From contig JANQOD010000111.1 in assembly GCA_028289745.1 (NCBI GenBank), forward strand, positions 1 to 13,929: DNA of 13,929 nucleotides, written 5' to 3'. The position numbers and the translations under genes are program-made. The notes beneath the pieces are model-generated. The model saw only the letters and a program-made list of their open reading frames with translations. It was not told the origin of the DNA and did no database searches. This document shows positions 6,327 through 13,366 of this stretch, piece by piece. Source of the stretch: Allomuricauda sp. Its GTDB lineage: Bacteria; Bacteroidota; Bacteroidia; Flavobacteriales; Flavobacteriaceae. Numbering within the stretch: position 1 is the stretch's first letter; every line of letters begins with the position of its first letter.

Positions 6327-8246
6327 ATGAAAAAAGTAATCACAACAGCCACTATCGCCTTGGGTTTGATAGCCTGTATAAACGAAACAAAAAAAGAAGT
6401 AGCCACTAAAAACGAAACAGCCATGACAATAACGCAAACTGCCACTACAGTGGCAGCACAAAAAATCGATACCGTAATCAACACCTTGTTCGGTGCGGTG
6501 GATCAACGCGATTGGGAAGCCGTAAAACAAACAATGGCAGATTCGGTCTATACCGATTACACCGCTTTGGGCGGGGATTCTGGTTTCAAGACCCCAGATG
6601 AAATCTTGGCGGGATGGACAGCCTTGCTCCCTGGTTTTGAGCGAACCATCCATCAGGTGCACAACCAGGCCATCTGGGTGGCAGGCAATCGGGCCTCGGC
6701 GACCATGGATGCCATTGCCACCCATTATTTGAACAACGACCAATGGACTGTTTTTGTGGGCTATGATACCGAGTATGTCAAAGAGAACGATACCTGGAAG
6801 CTCGCTAGAATAGATGTAAGCCTATACGATCAAAATGGGAATACTTCATTGCCCTTAGAGGCCTTAAAAAATGTTGAAAACGGTCAAATTCCAGCATTGA
6901 AAGATGCAAATACCCAAACCCAAACGGTGGTTGAAGCATTCTTCTCAGCTCTGGAACATCAAGACCTTGATGGTTTGTTGGCCACGTTGGATACCGATGT
7001 GGTACAAAAAATGCCCTTGGCCCCCACCAACTTTCCAAAAGAATTGGTCGGAATCGAGGCCATGAAAAAGCAGTACACCGGTGTAATGGACTATGCGCAA
7101 AGCTATCAACTTGAGTTTTTTGGTACGGCGATCCCCAATACGGTTTTGGTAAAGTTTGAGGGAACCATCACCACTTCTGAAGGCAAGCCTTATAACAATG
7201 CCTATGTGGGCATCTATACGGTTACTAACGGAAAAATTACCGAGTTTGTAGAACAGTTCAATCCCAACATCTTGTTGAACGGTTGGCCGGGCCTGCAACC
7301 TGAAACCTATTCGGTGCATGCGGCCGGGGCGCCAACAAATAGTGGAATAGTACAAGAAGAAGTGACTTTTGACAGTAACGGAATGGTATTGAAGGGGCAT
7401 TTGTTTCTACCTCCCAACTTCAATGCCGACAAAAAATACCCCACCGCCATTGTCACTGGCAGTTGGACCAGTGTCAAAGAGCAAATGCCCGATGAATACG
7501 CCAGTCTTTTGGCAAAAGATGAATTTATCACCTTGACCTTTGACTTTACGGGCTTTGGCGAAAGTGAGGGCCAGCCAAGGTTTTTGGAAGACTATCATCT
7601 AAAAATCGCCGATATCAAGGCGGCAGTTGACTATCTGTCACAACACCCAAATGTCGATACTGAAAATATAACGGGCCTAGGGGTATGTGCAAGTTCTGGT
7701 TATATGGCCCATGCCACCGCTCAAGACCAACGCATCAAGAAATTGGTTCTGGTGGCACCATGGTTGCACAATCAAGAAATTGCCAGAATGATCTACGACC
7801 TGCGCCCCGGAGGAACCGATGGCCTTTTGCAAGCAGCCAAAGAGGCCAAGATCAACTATGCAGAAACCGGGGTTATGGAATACGTGCTAGCGGCCAGTGA
7901 ACTAGACCCGTTAAGTGCGATGTACGTTCCTGAAAACGCCTTTGACTACTATCTCAACCCTTCAAAAGCGGCCGGTACCAAATACGCCAATCTATTTGCA
8001 GTAGGCAGTTGGGAGCCCTGGCTGACCTTTGATGGCATTTCGGCCGGCAAAGACATTTCGCAACCCGTTTTTATCGTTCATAGTGAGAGTGGCGCCGTGC
8101 CCCAGGGAGCCAAGCAGTTTTATGAACTATTGCAAGGTGAGAAGGACATCAAATGGCTGAACGATTTTGATCAACAACAACTGTATTTTGAAACAGACGC
8201 CGTAAACACTGCAATGGGTGAAGTTGTTGCTTACTTGAAAAAGTAA
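6327..8246 (+). CDS. Lipoprotein with two NTF2-like domains fused to an alpha/beta hydrolase
   Basis: The 639-residue product begins MKKVITTATIALGLIAC, a lipoprotein signal with Cys17, so it is probably anchored in the envelope. In-frame TTG/ATG codons at 6297/6300 exist, but the ATG at 6327 gives the canonical signal and has an A-rich leader. Two SnoaL/NTF2-like domains follow, at about 45-168 (VINTLFGAVDQRDWEAVKQT) and about 198-318 (VVEAFFSALEHQDLDGLLAT). An alpha/beta hydrolase of the dienelactone-hydrolase/YcjY-like type covers about 342-639: DFTGFGESEG (406-415), nucleophile elbow CASSG with Ser456, and a probable acid Glu587 in VHSESGAV. The strand expected to carry the catalytic His reads QQQLYFET (616-623), with Gln in that position. 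It may hydrolyse an ester or lactone, or have lost that activity. It lies downstream of the AraC gene and a candidate operator, and a strong terminator ends the unit. Confidence 0.87.
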   Translation: MKKVITTATIALGLIACINETKKEVATKNETAMTITQTATTVAAQKIDTVINTLFGAVDQRDWEAVKQTMADSVYTDYTALGGDSGFKTPDEILAGWTALLPGFERTIHQVHNQAIWVAGNRASATMDAIATHYLNNDQWTVFVGYDTEYVKENDTWKLARIDVSLYDQNGNTSLPLEALKNVENGQIPALKDANTQTQTVVEAFFSALEHQDLDGLLATLDTDVVQKMPLAPTNFPKELVGIEAMKKQYTGVMDYAQSYQLEFFGTAIPNTVLVKFEGTITTSEGKPYNNAYVGIYTVTNGKITEFVEQFNPNILLNGWPGLQPETYSVHAAGAPTNSGIVQEEVTFDSNGMVLKGHLFLPPNFNADKKYPTAIVTGSWTSVKEQMPDEYASLLAKDEFITLTFDFTGFGESEGQPRFLEDYHLKIADIKAAVDYLSQHPNVDTENITGLGVCASSGYMAHATAQDQRIKKLVLVAPWLHNQEIARMIYDLRPGGTDGLLQAAKEAKINYAETGVMEYVLAASELDPLSAMYVPENAFDYYLNPSKAAGTKYANLFAVGSWEPWLTFDGISAGKDISQPVFIVHSESGAVPQGAKQFYELLQGEKDIKWLNDFDQQQLYFETDAVNTAMGEVVAYLKK

Positions 8247-8271
8247 ATTTACGGCCATAAAACAAGCACTG

Positions 8272-8313
8272 GTCCACTGAAAATGTAGTACCTTTTCAGT
8301 GGACTTTTCTTTT
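8272..8313 (+). terminator. Strong intrinsic (Rho-independent) terminator
   Basis: A perfect 12-bp inverted repeat, GTCCACTGAAAA (8272-8283) and TTTTCAGTGGAC (8293-8304), encloses a 9-base loop and is followed by TTTTCTTTT. It lies 25 bases after the stop of the NTF2/hydrolase gene and should end that transcript. The stem is symmetrical, with an A-run on the opposite side, so it could also act on leftward transcripts, but none is evident here. Confidence 0.88.
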
Positions 8314-8345
8314 GTCGGTCTTGAAAAAGATAATGGATGATGGCC

Positions 8346-10262
8346 ATGAAATATTTCCTTTTTTCAATCTTGTTTTTTTTGGCTTCGTTTGTGGGCTTGG
8401 GCCAAGTAAAGATTTCGCTGTCAAATACCGTCAAAGACAATATCATCAATGCCAATACCGGGGTGGTATTGGTACGTACGGGAAAGGAGTTGTATGGTAT
8501 TGGGCCAGAAAACCAGGCGATCATCTGGAAAAATGAATCCTTGGGAAAAGTAGATCTTGATGCCTATTATGAGATCCCCTTTACGCCCTTGGTCATTTTT
8601 GAGGGCAAACCAGTGGTAAATTCAAAACTGCTTTCGAATACCGTCAATGCCAAGGGCACCTCTCGCATACTGATGAACGTTACCACAGGAAAGGTACTTT
8701 TCGATTCTGAAAAGGTGGAATTTAAATCCGTAAACCGTACGCTACTGATTCCTGAGCAAAAAGCCATTCTTGTCGATGGCATCAAAGACAAGAAACTAAC
8801 GGTTGCCCTTTTTGGCTATGAAAACCAAGAAATGCGCTGGCAGAACGATTTGACCAACGCCACATTTTTCAAAAACCTTAAGGGGACCCTTTTTGAGGAG
8901 GAAAAAATTCTGTTAGACAAAAACCAAAATGTTTTTTGGTTACGCAACAACCACTTGTTGAATATGAACGGTACCACAGGTGAAATCATCTATCAAAAAG
9001 AAAATATTGAATCAGTGGCGATCGATCCAAAAAAAGAAGTGGTCTACCTATTTACCAGGGCAAACGAAGGTGAAAAGTTAATGCGGTTCACAGAGGTCAT
9101 GCCCTATTCAATTAATGGCATGAAGCCCTTATGGAAAAAGGCCACTAAGATTAGGGGCGTGATAAAGGAAACGATCTTCGATGGCTCAAAGCTCGTCACG
9201 GTTACCTCAACCGGGTTCAATATTCTCGATAAAAACGGTCAGAAACAATGGGCCGAAATGGAGGCGCTGCCGTTGATCAAAAAAATTGTACCTGTTGAAA
9301 CAGGATTTTTGGTGATTCAAGAAAAATTCTTGTCACATATTGACAAAAAAGGTAAAAAGGGGTGGCGGAATTCCATTAAAATTTCCCTTTCCAATGGTGA
9401 AAGGCCGGTGCATCTTTTTGAAGAAGGATCTGAAGCATTGTATATCACTCCATCGAGGGCCAACAAAATCGATATTGAGAACGGAGCAAAACAATGGGAC
9501 GATATTATTCTAAATGACGCAGACTTTCTGTCAAGAAATCTGAAACTAAAGGTGCCGCCCTATCGCATCTGGCACGATAGCATTAGGGCACGGTTTGCCG
9601 TTTACAGCAAAAATGACCTCTATCTTCTTGACCATGGGAGCCAAACGACCCCGACCCCCATTCATTCCTTTGATTTCGGAAGGTTCCTTCCCAATATCAA
9701 GATAGGGGAATTTGGATATTTTTTAGATCACGACAACAAGTACTTTTTGTTTAACGGCGAAGGTCATTTGGCCTATGAAAAAAACTATCCTTCCAACAAT
9801 AGATCTTCCATTTTTGGCGAGACCTTTTATTACATAAAAAGGGGATTAGGAACATATAGGGCTGCGACCAATTTCATTTACAGCCAAGCCGTAGAAAACT
9901 TGGGTAGTGCCGTCGCTTCAGGAAATTTGGGTTTTCTGACCGGTTTTGGGTCAAGTATCTATGGCTCTTATCAAGTCTACCAGAACCCTGAAAGAATAAT
10001 TTCCAATTTAGATGAACTGGGCTTCAGTTCTGGTTTGGAATCGGTTTTCAAAAGAATTCAGAAAGGAAAAGAAAGTGAAGACGCCGTTTTGGTCGTCGCG
10101 CCCAATGAAGATGAAACGGTGGCCGTTATTCGATTGCATATCCCTACGGGCAATGAGGAGAAATTAAAGCAGTTAAACCGTGATGCTTCATTTGTGATCG
10201 ATCAGGTTGAAAATATCATCTATACCTTTAACAGAAAAGAAATCACCATAGAGCCACTATAA
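8346..10262 (+). CDS. Exported beta-propeller (PQQ-like repeat) protein of unknown function
   Basis: This protein of 638 residues has a Sec signal peptide (MKYFLFSILFFLASFVGLG, with Gln next). The mature part contains repeated strand-turn units in which a residue pattern like D/N-x-x-G is followed by K/E and an aromatic residue. Examples are VTTGKVLFDSE, MNGTTGEIIYQKE, LDKNGQKQWAE, IDIENGAKQWDD and FNGEGHLAYEK, spread from about residue 110 to 480. Such units form beta-propeller blades of the PQQ-like type; no PQQ or metal site is evident. Near the C-terminus, about 510-547, there is a Gly/Ser/Ala-rich, weakly hydrophobic stretch (NLGSAVASGNLGFLTGFGSS) unlike the rest. No lipobox is present, so it is periplasmic or surface-exposed. 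Alternative in-frame starts are 8337 and 8340. The gene starts just after the terminator at 8272-8313, so its promoter must lie in or over that hairpin. Confidence 0.85.
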   Translation: MKYFLFSILFFLASFVGLGQVKISLSNTVKDNIINANTGVVLVRTGKELYGIGPENQAIIWKNESLGKVDLDAYYEIPFTPLVIFEGKPVVNSKLLSNTVNAKGTSRILMNVTTGKVLFDSEKVEFKSVNRTLLIPEQKAILVDGIKDKKLTVALFGYENQEMRWQNDLTNATFFKNLKGTLFEEEKILLDKNQNVFWLRNNHLLNMNGTTGEIIYQKENIESVAIDPKKEVVYLFTRANEGEKLMRFTEVMPYSINGMKPLWKKATKIRGVIKETIFDGSKLVTVTSTGFNILDKNGQKQWAEMEALPLIKKIVPVETGFLVIQEKFLSHIDKKGKKGWRNSIKISLSNGERPVHLFEEGSEALYITPSRANKIDIENGAKQWDDIILNDADFLSRNLKLKVPPYRIWHDSIRARFAVYSKNDLYLLDHGSQTTPTPIHSFDFGRFLPNIKIGEFGYFLDHDNKYFLFNGEGHLAYEKNYPSNNRSSIFGETFYYIKRGLGTYRAATNFIYSQAVENLGSAVASGNLGFLTGFGSSIYGSYQVYQNPERIISNLDELGFSSGLESVFKRIQKGKESEDAVLVVAPNEDETVAVIRLHIPTGNEEKLKQLNRDASFVIDQVENIIYTFNRKEITIEPL

Positions 10263-10411
10263 CTAAGATTTACCACCCAACTTCCTACAATTATCGATAC
10301 AGGCCCATTACAACGAAGTGGATAAATTGGGAATCCCTTTTCACAAAAGACTACTTTATGTAATTTTCATACCCGAACAAGCAATACGTTTGACGCAATA
10401 TAGAACTGGCC

Positions 10412-11179
10412 ATGGCCACGAACCAAACACATCGATACGAAGAGCTATATCCATCAAAAGATTTGGAAGACTTTGTCTCTCTATATTTTAAATCGAAAAA
10501 TCTTTCTGACAAGCCTGAAAAGATGACCATTTGTCCCGATGGTTACTTTAAATTGATCGTTCAGCTGAAAGAAGATAAAATCGTCGCTTGTTTTCTTACC
10601 GGTCTTTGGGTCAACGAAGTGGAAATAACACTCCCTCCCCATGTGACCACCTATGGCATAAAGTTCAAAATAATAGCTGCTGAGTACATCTTCAAAAGGG
10701 AAATTAAATCTATTCTCAACACTGTGGAACATTTGAATATAGATTACTTGGGCATAGATTCTATCGAGTTTGGTTCTTTGCGTGATGTGGCCGGGCAGCT
10801 GCAGAAAATGCTGAAGAAAAGACTTCCGCCGAAAGAACAAATTCTGGGCAACCGCCTAAGGCTAAGTCAATTTCTTCATAGCAATCACAAAGATATTCAG
10901 GCCAACGAGGTAGCCGACCAAATCTATTGGTCACACCGACAAATCAATCGCTATATGAACAAGTATGTCGGCACTACCCTTAAAAAATATCTCAATATAC
11001 AAAAGTGTTACCGTGCCTATCTGCAGATACGGAAAGGTGAATTCTTTCCTGAAAAGGGCTTCTTTGACCAGGCCCATTTTATCCGCGAGGTCAAAAAGCA
11101 CACGGGCCATACCCCTACTTCATTGTACCAGGGCAAAAATGACCAATTTATACAATTGAACAACATAGGCAAGCTCTAA
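10412..11179 (+). CDS. AraC-type transcriptional regulator with DUF6597-like N-terminal domain
   Basis: The 255-residue protein has an N-terminal domain (about 8-135) containing CPDGYFKLIVQL (41-52). This is the PDG motif region of DUF6597-type regulators. A C-terminal AraC-like domain (about 145-240) follows. The first helix-turn-helix is at about 163-186 (IQANEVADQIYWSHRQINRY). In the second, the usual leading helix between the KGE turn and GFFDQAHFIREVKKHTGHTP (216-235) is shortened to FFPEK, about five residues fewer than in standard members; the recognition helix itself is kept. The protein is soluble. Start at 10412 (ATG). Upstream, 10263-10411 holds no gene and no convincing promoter that I can see. 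The membrane oxidoreductase begins 19 bases downstream and is the most likely target, probably on the same transcript. Confidence 0.87.
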   Translation: MATNQTHRYEELYPSKDLEDFVSLYFKSKNLSDKPEKMTICPDGYFKLIVQLKEDKIVACFLTGLWVNEVEITLPPHVTTYGIKFKIIAAEYIFKREIKSILNTVEHLNIDYLGIDSIEFGSLRDVAGQLQKMLKKRLPPKEQILGNRLRLSQFLHSNHKDIQANEVADQIYWSHRQINRYMNKYVGTTLKKYLNIQKCYRAYLQIRKGEFFPEKGFFDQAHFIREVKKHTGHTPTSLYQGKNDQFIQLNNIGKL

Positions 11180-11198
11180 GTTTGGCTAAAACTTAGCC
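11176..11198 (+). promoter_or_regulatory. Two overlapping inverted repeats directly before the oxidoreductase start
   Basis: CTAAGTTT (11176-11183) and AAACTTAG (11189-11196) form a perfect 8-bp stem with a 5-base loop. GGCTAA (11184-11189) and TTAGCC (11193-11198) form an alternative 6-bp stem with a 3-base loop. The two structures share bases and cannot form together. The first includes the stop codon of the regulator and both end within 2 bases of the ATG at 11199, so they cover the ribosome landing zone. The dyad could be a translational switch in RNA or an operator in DNA; the sequence does not decide between them. Confidence 0.55.
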
Positions 11199-12497
11199 AT
11201 GCGCCATCTGAAACAGGAAATCTATTTTCCTATCATCGTCGGCATCCATTTTATCTTTTGGGCCATTGACCTCTATTTCTATGATGGATCGTTCAGAGAA
11301 GTAGCTTCTGATACCATGTTCTTTGGCGAGCTTACCGATGTGGACTGGAAAAATCCGCATCGTATCTTGGGCGAGGTATTCTCGTCTTGGGTGGTCACGG
11401 TCTTTGCTTTCAACTTTTTGATGGCCACCCGCGCCCGTTGGGTTGAAAATCTCTTCGGCGGGTTGGACAAGATGTACCTGATCCATAGAAGATCGGGGGT
11501 CATTGCTGTATTTCTTTTGCTCGCCCATTTTGTGGTGGTGCCAAGAGCGGCAGAATTCAACCCCGGAAAACCCCTTGGGTTTTATGCCCTTATTTTGATC
11601 CTTATCGGGGTGTTGCTTTCCGCAGCGCCCATATTCAAAAGAAAGATCCCCTACCACAAATGGGTGAACTTTCACAAGCTCATGGGCATCTTTTATGTGA
11701 TGGGCGTGGTACATGGTATTTTGGTCGATAGCCTGATCAAAGAACTGCCCATTACCAGGGTCTATGTTTTCGGTATGGCCTTCATCGGTATCATTGCTTG
11801 GTTCTACAGGGCATTTTTGTTCAGGATCTTCAACAAAAAAATGGATTACACGATAAAATCCGTTCAAGACCTGGGCGGAGATATTGTCGAAGTGGAGCTG
11901 AGCCCTGGGCAAAAAAAGTTGGACTTCAAGGCAGGTCAGTTCGCTTTTTTCACCTTTTGCAAGGTCAACAAAAGAGAGCAGCACCCCTTTACCATTAGCA
12001 GTCATCCGAGTGAAAACAACTTAAAAGTGACCGTTAAGGGATTGGGAGATTACACGAACGGCCTGGCCGACAAGCTCTCAATAGGTGACCGGGCAAAGGT
12101 GGAAGGTCCCTACGGTAAATTTTCCACGGCATATTCAAAAGAACGTGAACAGATATGGGTGGCCGGTGGAATTGGCATCACCCCCTTCCTATCCCTTATC
12201 AAAGACTACTACACCCAAAAGGTCACTCTTTTTTGGTGTGTCTCAGATGGGCACGGGGCACCTTTTGAACATGAACTAAAAATTGCTGCTGAAAACAACC
12301 CATTGTTAGAGTTTGTGCTGTGGGAATCAAAAAAGCGGGGGCATATCAATGTAGATGATATGAGCATCAGAAAACCAAAGGAGAAATCGTATTTCATCTG
12401 TGGCCCCGAAGCCATGAAAAAGAACATCACCAAACAGCTCAGACAAGAAGGGGTAAAACAGAAATACATTCACGATGAAGAATTTGCATTTAGATAA
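11199..12497 (+). CDS. Ferric-reductase-like membrane flavocytochrome (heme, FAD, NAD(P)H)
   Basis: This 432-residue enzyme has an N-terminal membrane domain (about 8-212) with about six hydrophobic segments. It carries two His pairs with FRE/NOX spacing, His96-X13-His110 (IHRRSG / LLAHF) and His159-X12-His172 (NFHKLMG / VVHGIL), fit to bind two b-type hemes. The cytoplasmic part is a ferredoxin-reductase-type module. It has an FAD-binding barrel with HPFTISS (262-268) and GPYGKF (303-308), then an NAD(P)H domain with GGIGITPF (323-330) and CGPEAM (401-406), ending in FAFR as in this superfamily. It should move electrons from NAD(P)H across the membrane to an acceptor in the periplasm, such as ferric iron, oxygen or another oxidant; the acceptor is unknown. 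It lies 19 bp after the DUF6597 regulator and 13 bp before the MIase-like lipoprotein, so the three are probably one operon. Confidence 0.93.
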   Translation: MRHLKQEIYFPIIVGIHFIFWAIDLYFYDGSFREVASDTMFFGELTDVDWKNPHRILGEVFSSWVVTVFAFNFLMATRARWVENLFGGLDKMYLIHRRSGVIAVFLLLAHFVVVPRAAEFNPGKPLGFYALILILIGVLLSAAPIFKRKIPYHKWVNFHKLMGIFYVMGVVHGILVDSLIKELPITRVYVFGMAFIGIIAWFYRAFLFRIFNKKMDYTIKSVQDLGGDIVEVELSPGQKKLDFKAGQFAFFTFCKVNKREQHPFTISSHPSENNLKVTVKGLGDYTNGLADKLSIGDRAKVEGPYGKFSTAYSKEREQIWVAGGIGITPFLSLIKDYYTQKVTLFWCVSDGHGAPFEHELKIAAENNPLLEFVLWESKKRGHINVDDMSIRKPKEKSYFICGPEAMKKNITKQLRQEGVKQKYIHDEEFAFR

Positions 12498-12510
12498 AAC
12501 AACTATTCAT

Positions 12511-13293
12511 ATGAAAAATCAAAAAAATCATCAATACATGACACTCACGAAAAACATCGCATTTTTATTCGTATTGCTCTTATTCTCAGGGTGCAAACAA
12601 GGAGAAAAAAAAGAACAGGGTGGTTCACAAATGAAAAGTGAGGTTTCTAACGAAAAACCGTTTGTACGTACGCAGAATTATGCGGCGGTATTCAATTGGG
12701 CGACCCAAGACGAAAAGCTTGTAATGGAGAATACCGTACCACAGTCCGATCAATTATTGGCCCTCTGGAAAAACGGCACCGTAGAAAACGTGTATTACGA
12801 TGCCAAGGCACAGTATGACAAGTTTTCCTATTTCCCGAACATCACCTTTACCCTCAAAGCTGAAGATGAAACGGCGGCCAAGGCCATTTTGAATGATCTG
12901 GTAATGGTGAAGAAAGGCATAGCCACCTATACCATACACCCTGTCGGCACTTTGTGGCTCAAAAGGGATGCTGAAAAAATCGAACAAAGGGGCCTGACCA
13001 GTTCATATGTCACAGTTTGGACCACGAACAAGAAACCCGACATGGATCTCACGAAAAAACAGAATGATGCCATACTGGAACTTTGGAACGAAGGGGCTAT
13101 CGAGAACGTCTATTTTGATATTGAAGGCACACAACAACAAAACCAAAAGACCGATTTTGTATTTTTTGTAAATGCCGATTCAGAAGATGGGGCAAAGGGC
13201 ATCATAGACGATCTGCCCTTTGTGAAAGAACAAATTGCCTCTTACCAACTCTATCCTGTGGGCATATTTTGGATGGGATTGAATGAAGAGTGA
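12511..13293 (+). CDS. Lipoprotein with two tandem muconolactone-isomerase-like (ferredoxin-fold) domains
   Basis: From the ATG at 12511 the product has 260 residues. The lipoprotein signal ends in LFSGC with Cys28. An ATG at 12538 gives an even shorter signal, while the open frame back to 12475 would overlap the oxidoreductase gene and lengthen the n-region, so 12511 or 12538 is preferred. After a charged linker (29-50) come two homologous domains. Domain 1 (about 56-152) has LLALWKNGTVENVYYD, then IATYTIHPVGTLWL. Domain 2 (about 165-256) has ILELWNEGAIENVYFD, then IASYQLYPVGIFWM. The pattern of helix, ENVY strand, acidic helix and PVG strand recalls muconolactone-isomerase/YCII-like dimeric alpha+beta barrels, here fused as an internal duplication. 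No catalytic residues are recognised. Position after the flavocytochrome suggests a periplasmic partner or binding protein for it; this is an inference. Confidence 0.8.
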   Translation: MKNQKNHQYMTLTKNIAFLFVLLLFSGCKQGEKKEQGGSQMKSEVSNEKPFVRTQNYAAVFNWATQDEKLVMENTVPQSDQLLALWKNGTVENVYYDAKAQYDKFSYFPNITFTLKAEDETAAKAILNDLVMVKKGIATYTIHPVGTLWLKRDAEKIEQRGLTSSYVTVWTTNKKPDMDLTKKQNDAILELWNEGAIENVYFDIEGTQQQNQKTDFVFFVNADSEDGAKGIIDDLPFVKEQIASYQLYPVGIFWMGLNEE

Positions 13294-13366
13294 CCAATAC
13301 TGCCCTTTCTTTTGAAGGCAGGATCATATGTTGGCTTTCTACATTTCGGGTCAGGGCATCAAAGTG

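Noticed and set aside
6303..6743. A 146-codon minus-strand frame
   Set aside because: It is antisense to the NTF2/hydrolase gene, with Cys/Phe/Gly-rich composition that reflects the reverse of the coding strand.
10263..10411. Possible small gene or RNA in the 149-base gap
   Set aside because: I found no open frame with a start and no strong stem-loop; TAATTTTC at 10361-10368 lacks a -33 partner at proper distance.
11193..12005. A 270-codon open frame on the minus strand
   Set aside because: It lies fully antisense to the clearly recognised flavocytochrome gene, has no recognisable domain, and follows the complementary codon pattern of the real gene.
12475..12510. Upstream ATG at 12475 as the start of the MIase-like lipoprotein
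   Set aside because: It would overlap the flavocytochrome gene and place about 26 extra polar residues before the signal peptide core.
13300..13321. Hairpin CTGCC/GGCAG between convergent genes as a terminator
   Set aside because: The stem is only 5 bp plus a bulged 3-bp extension, and no T-tract follows on either strand.
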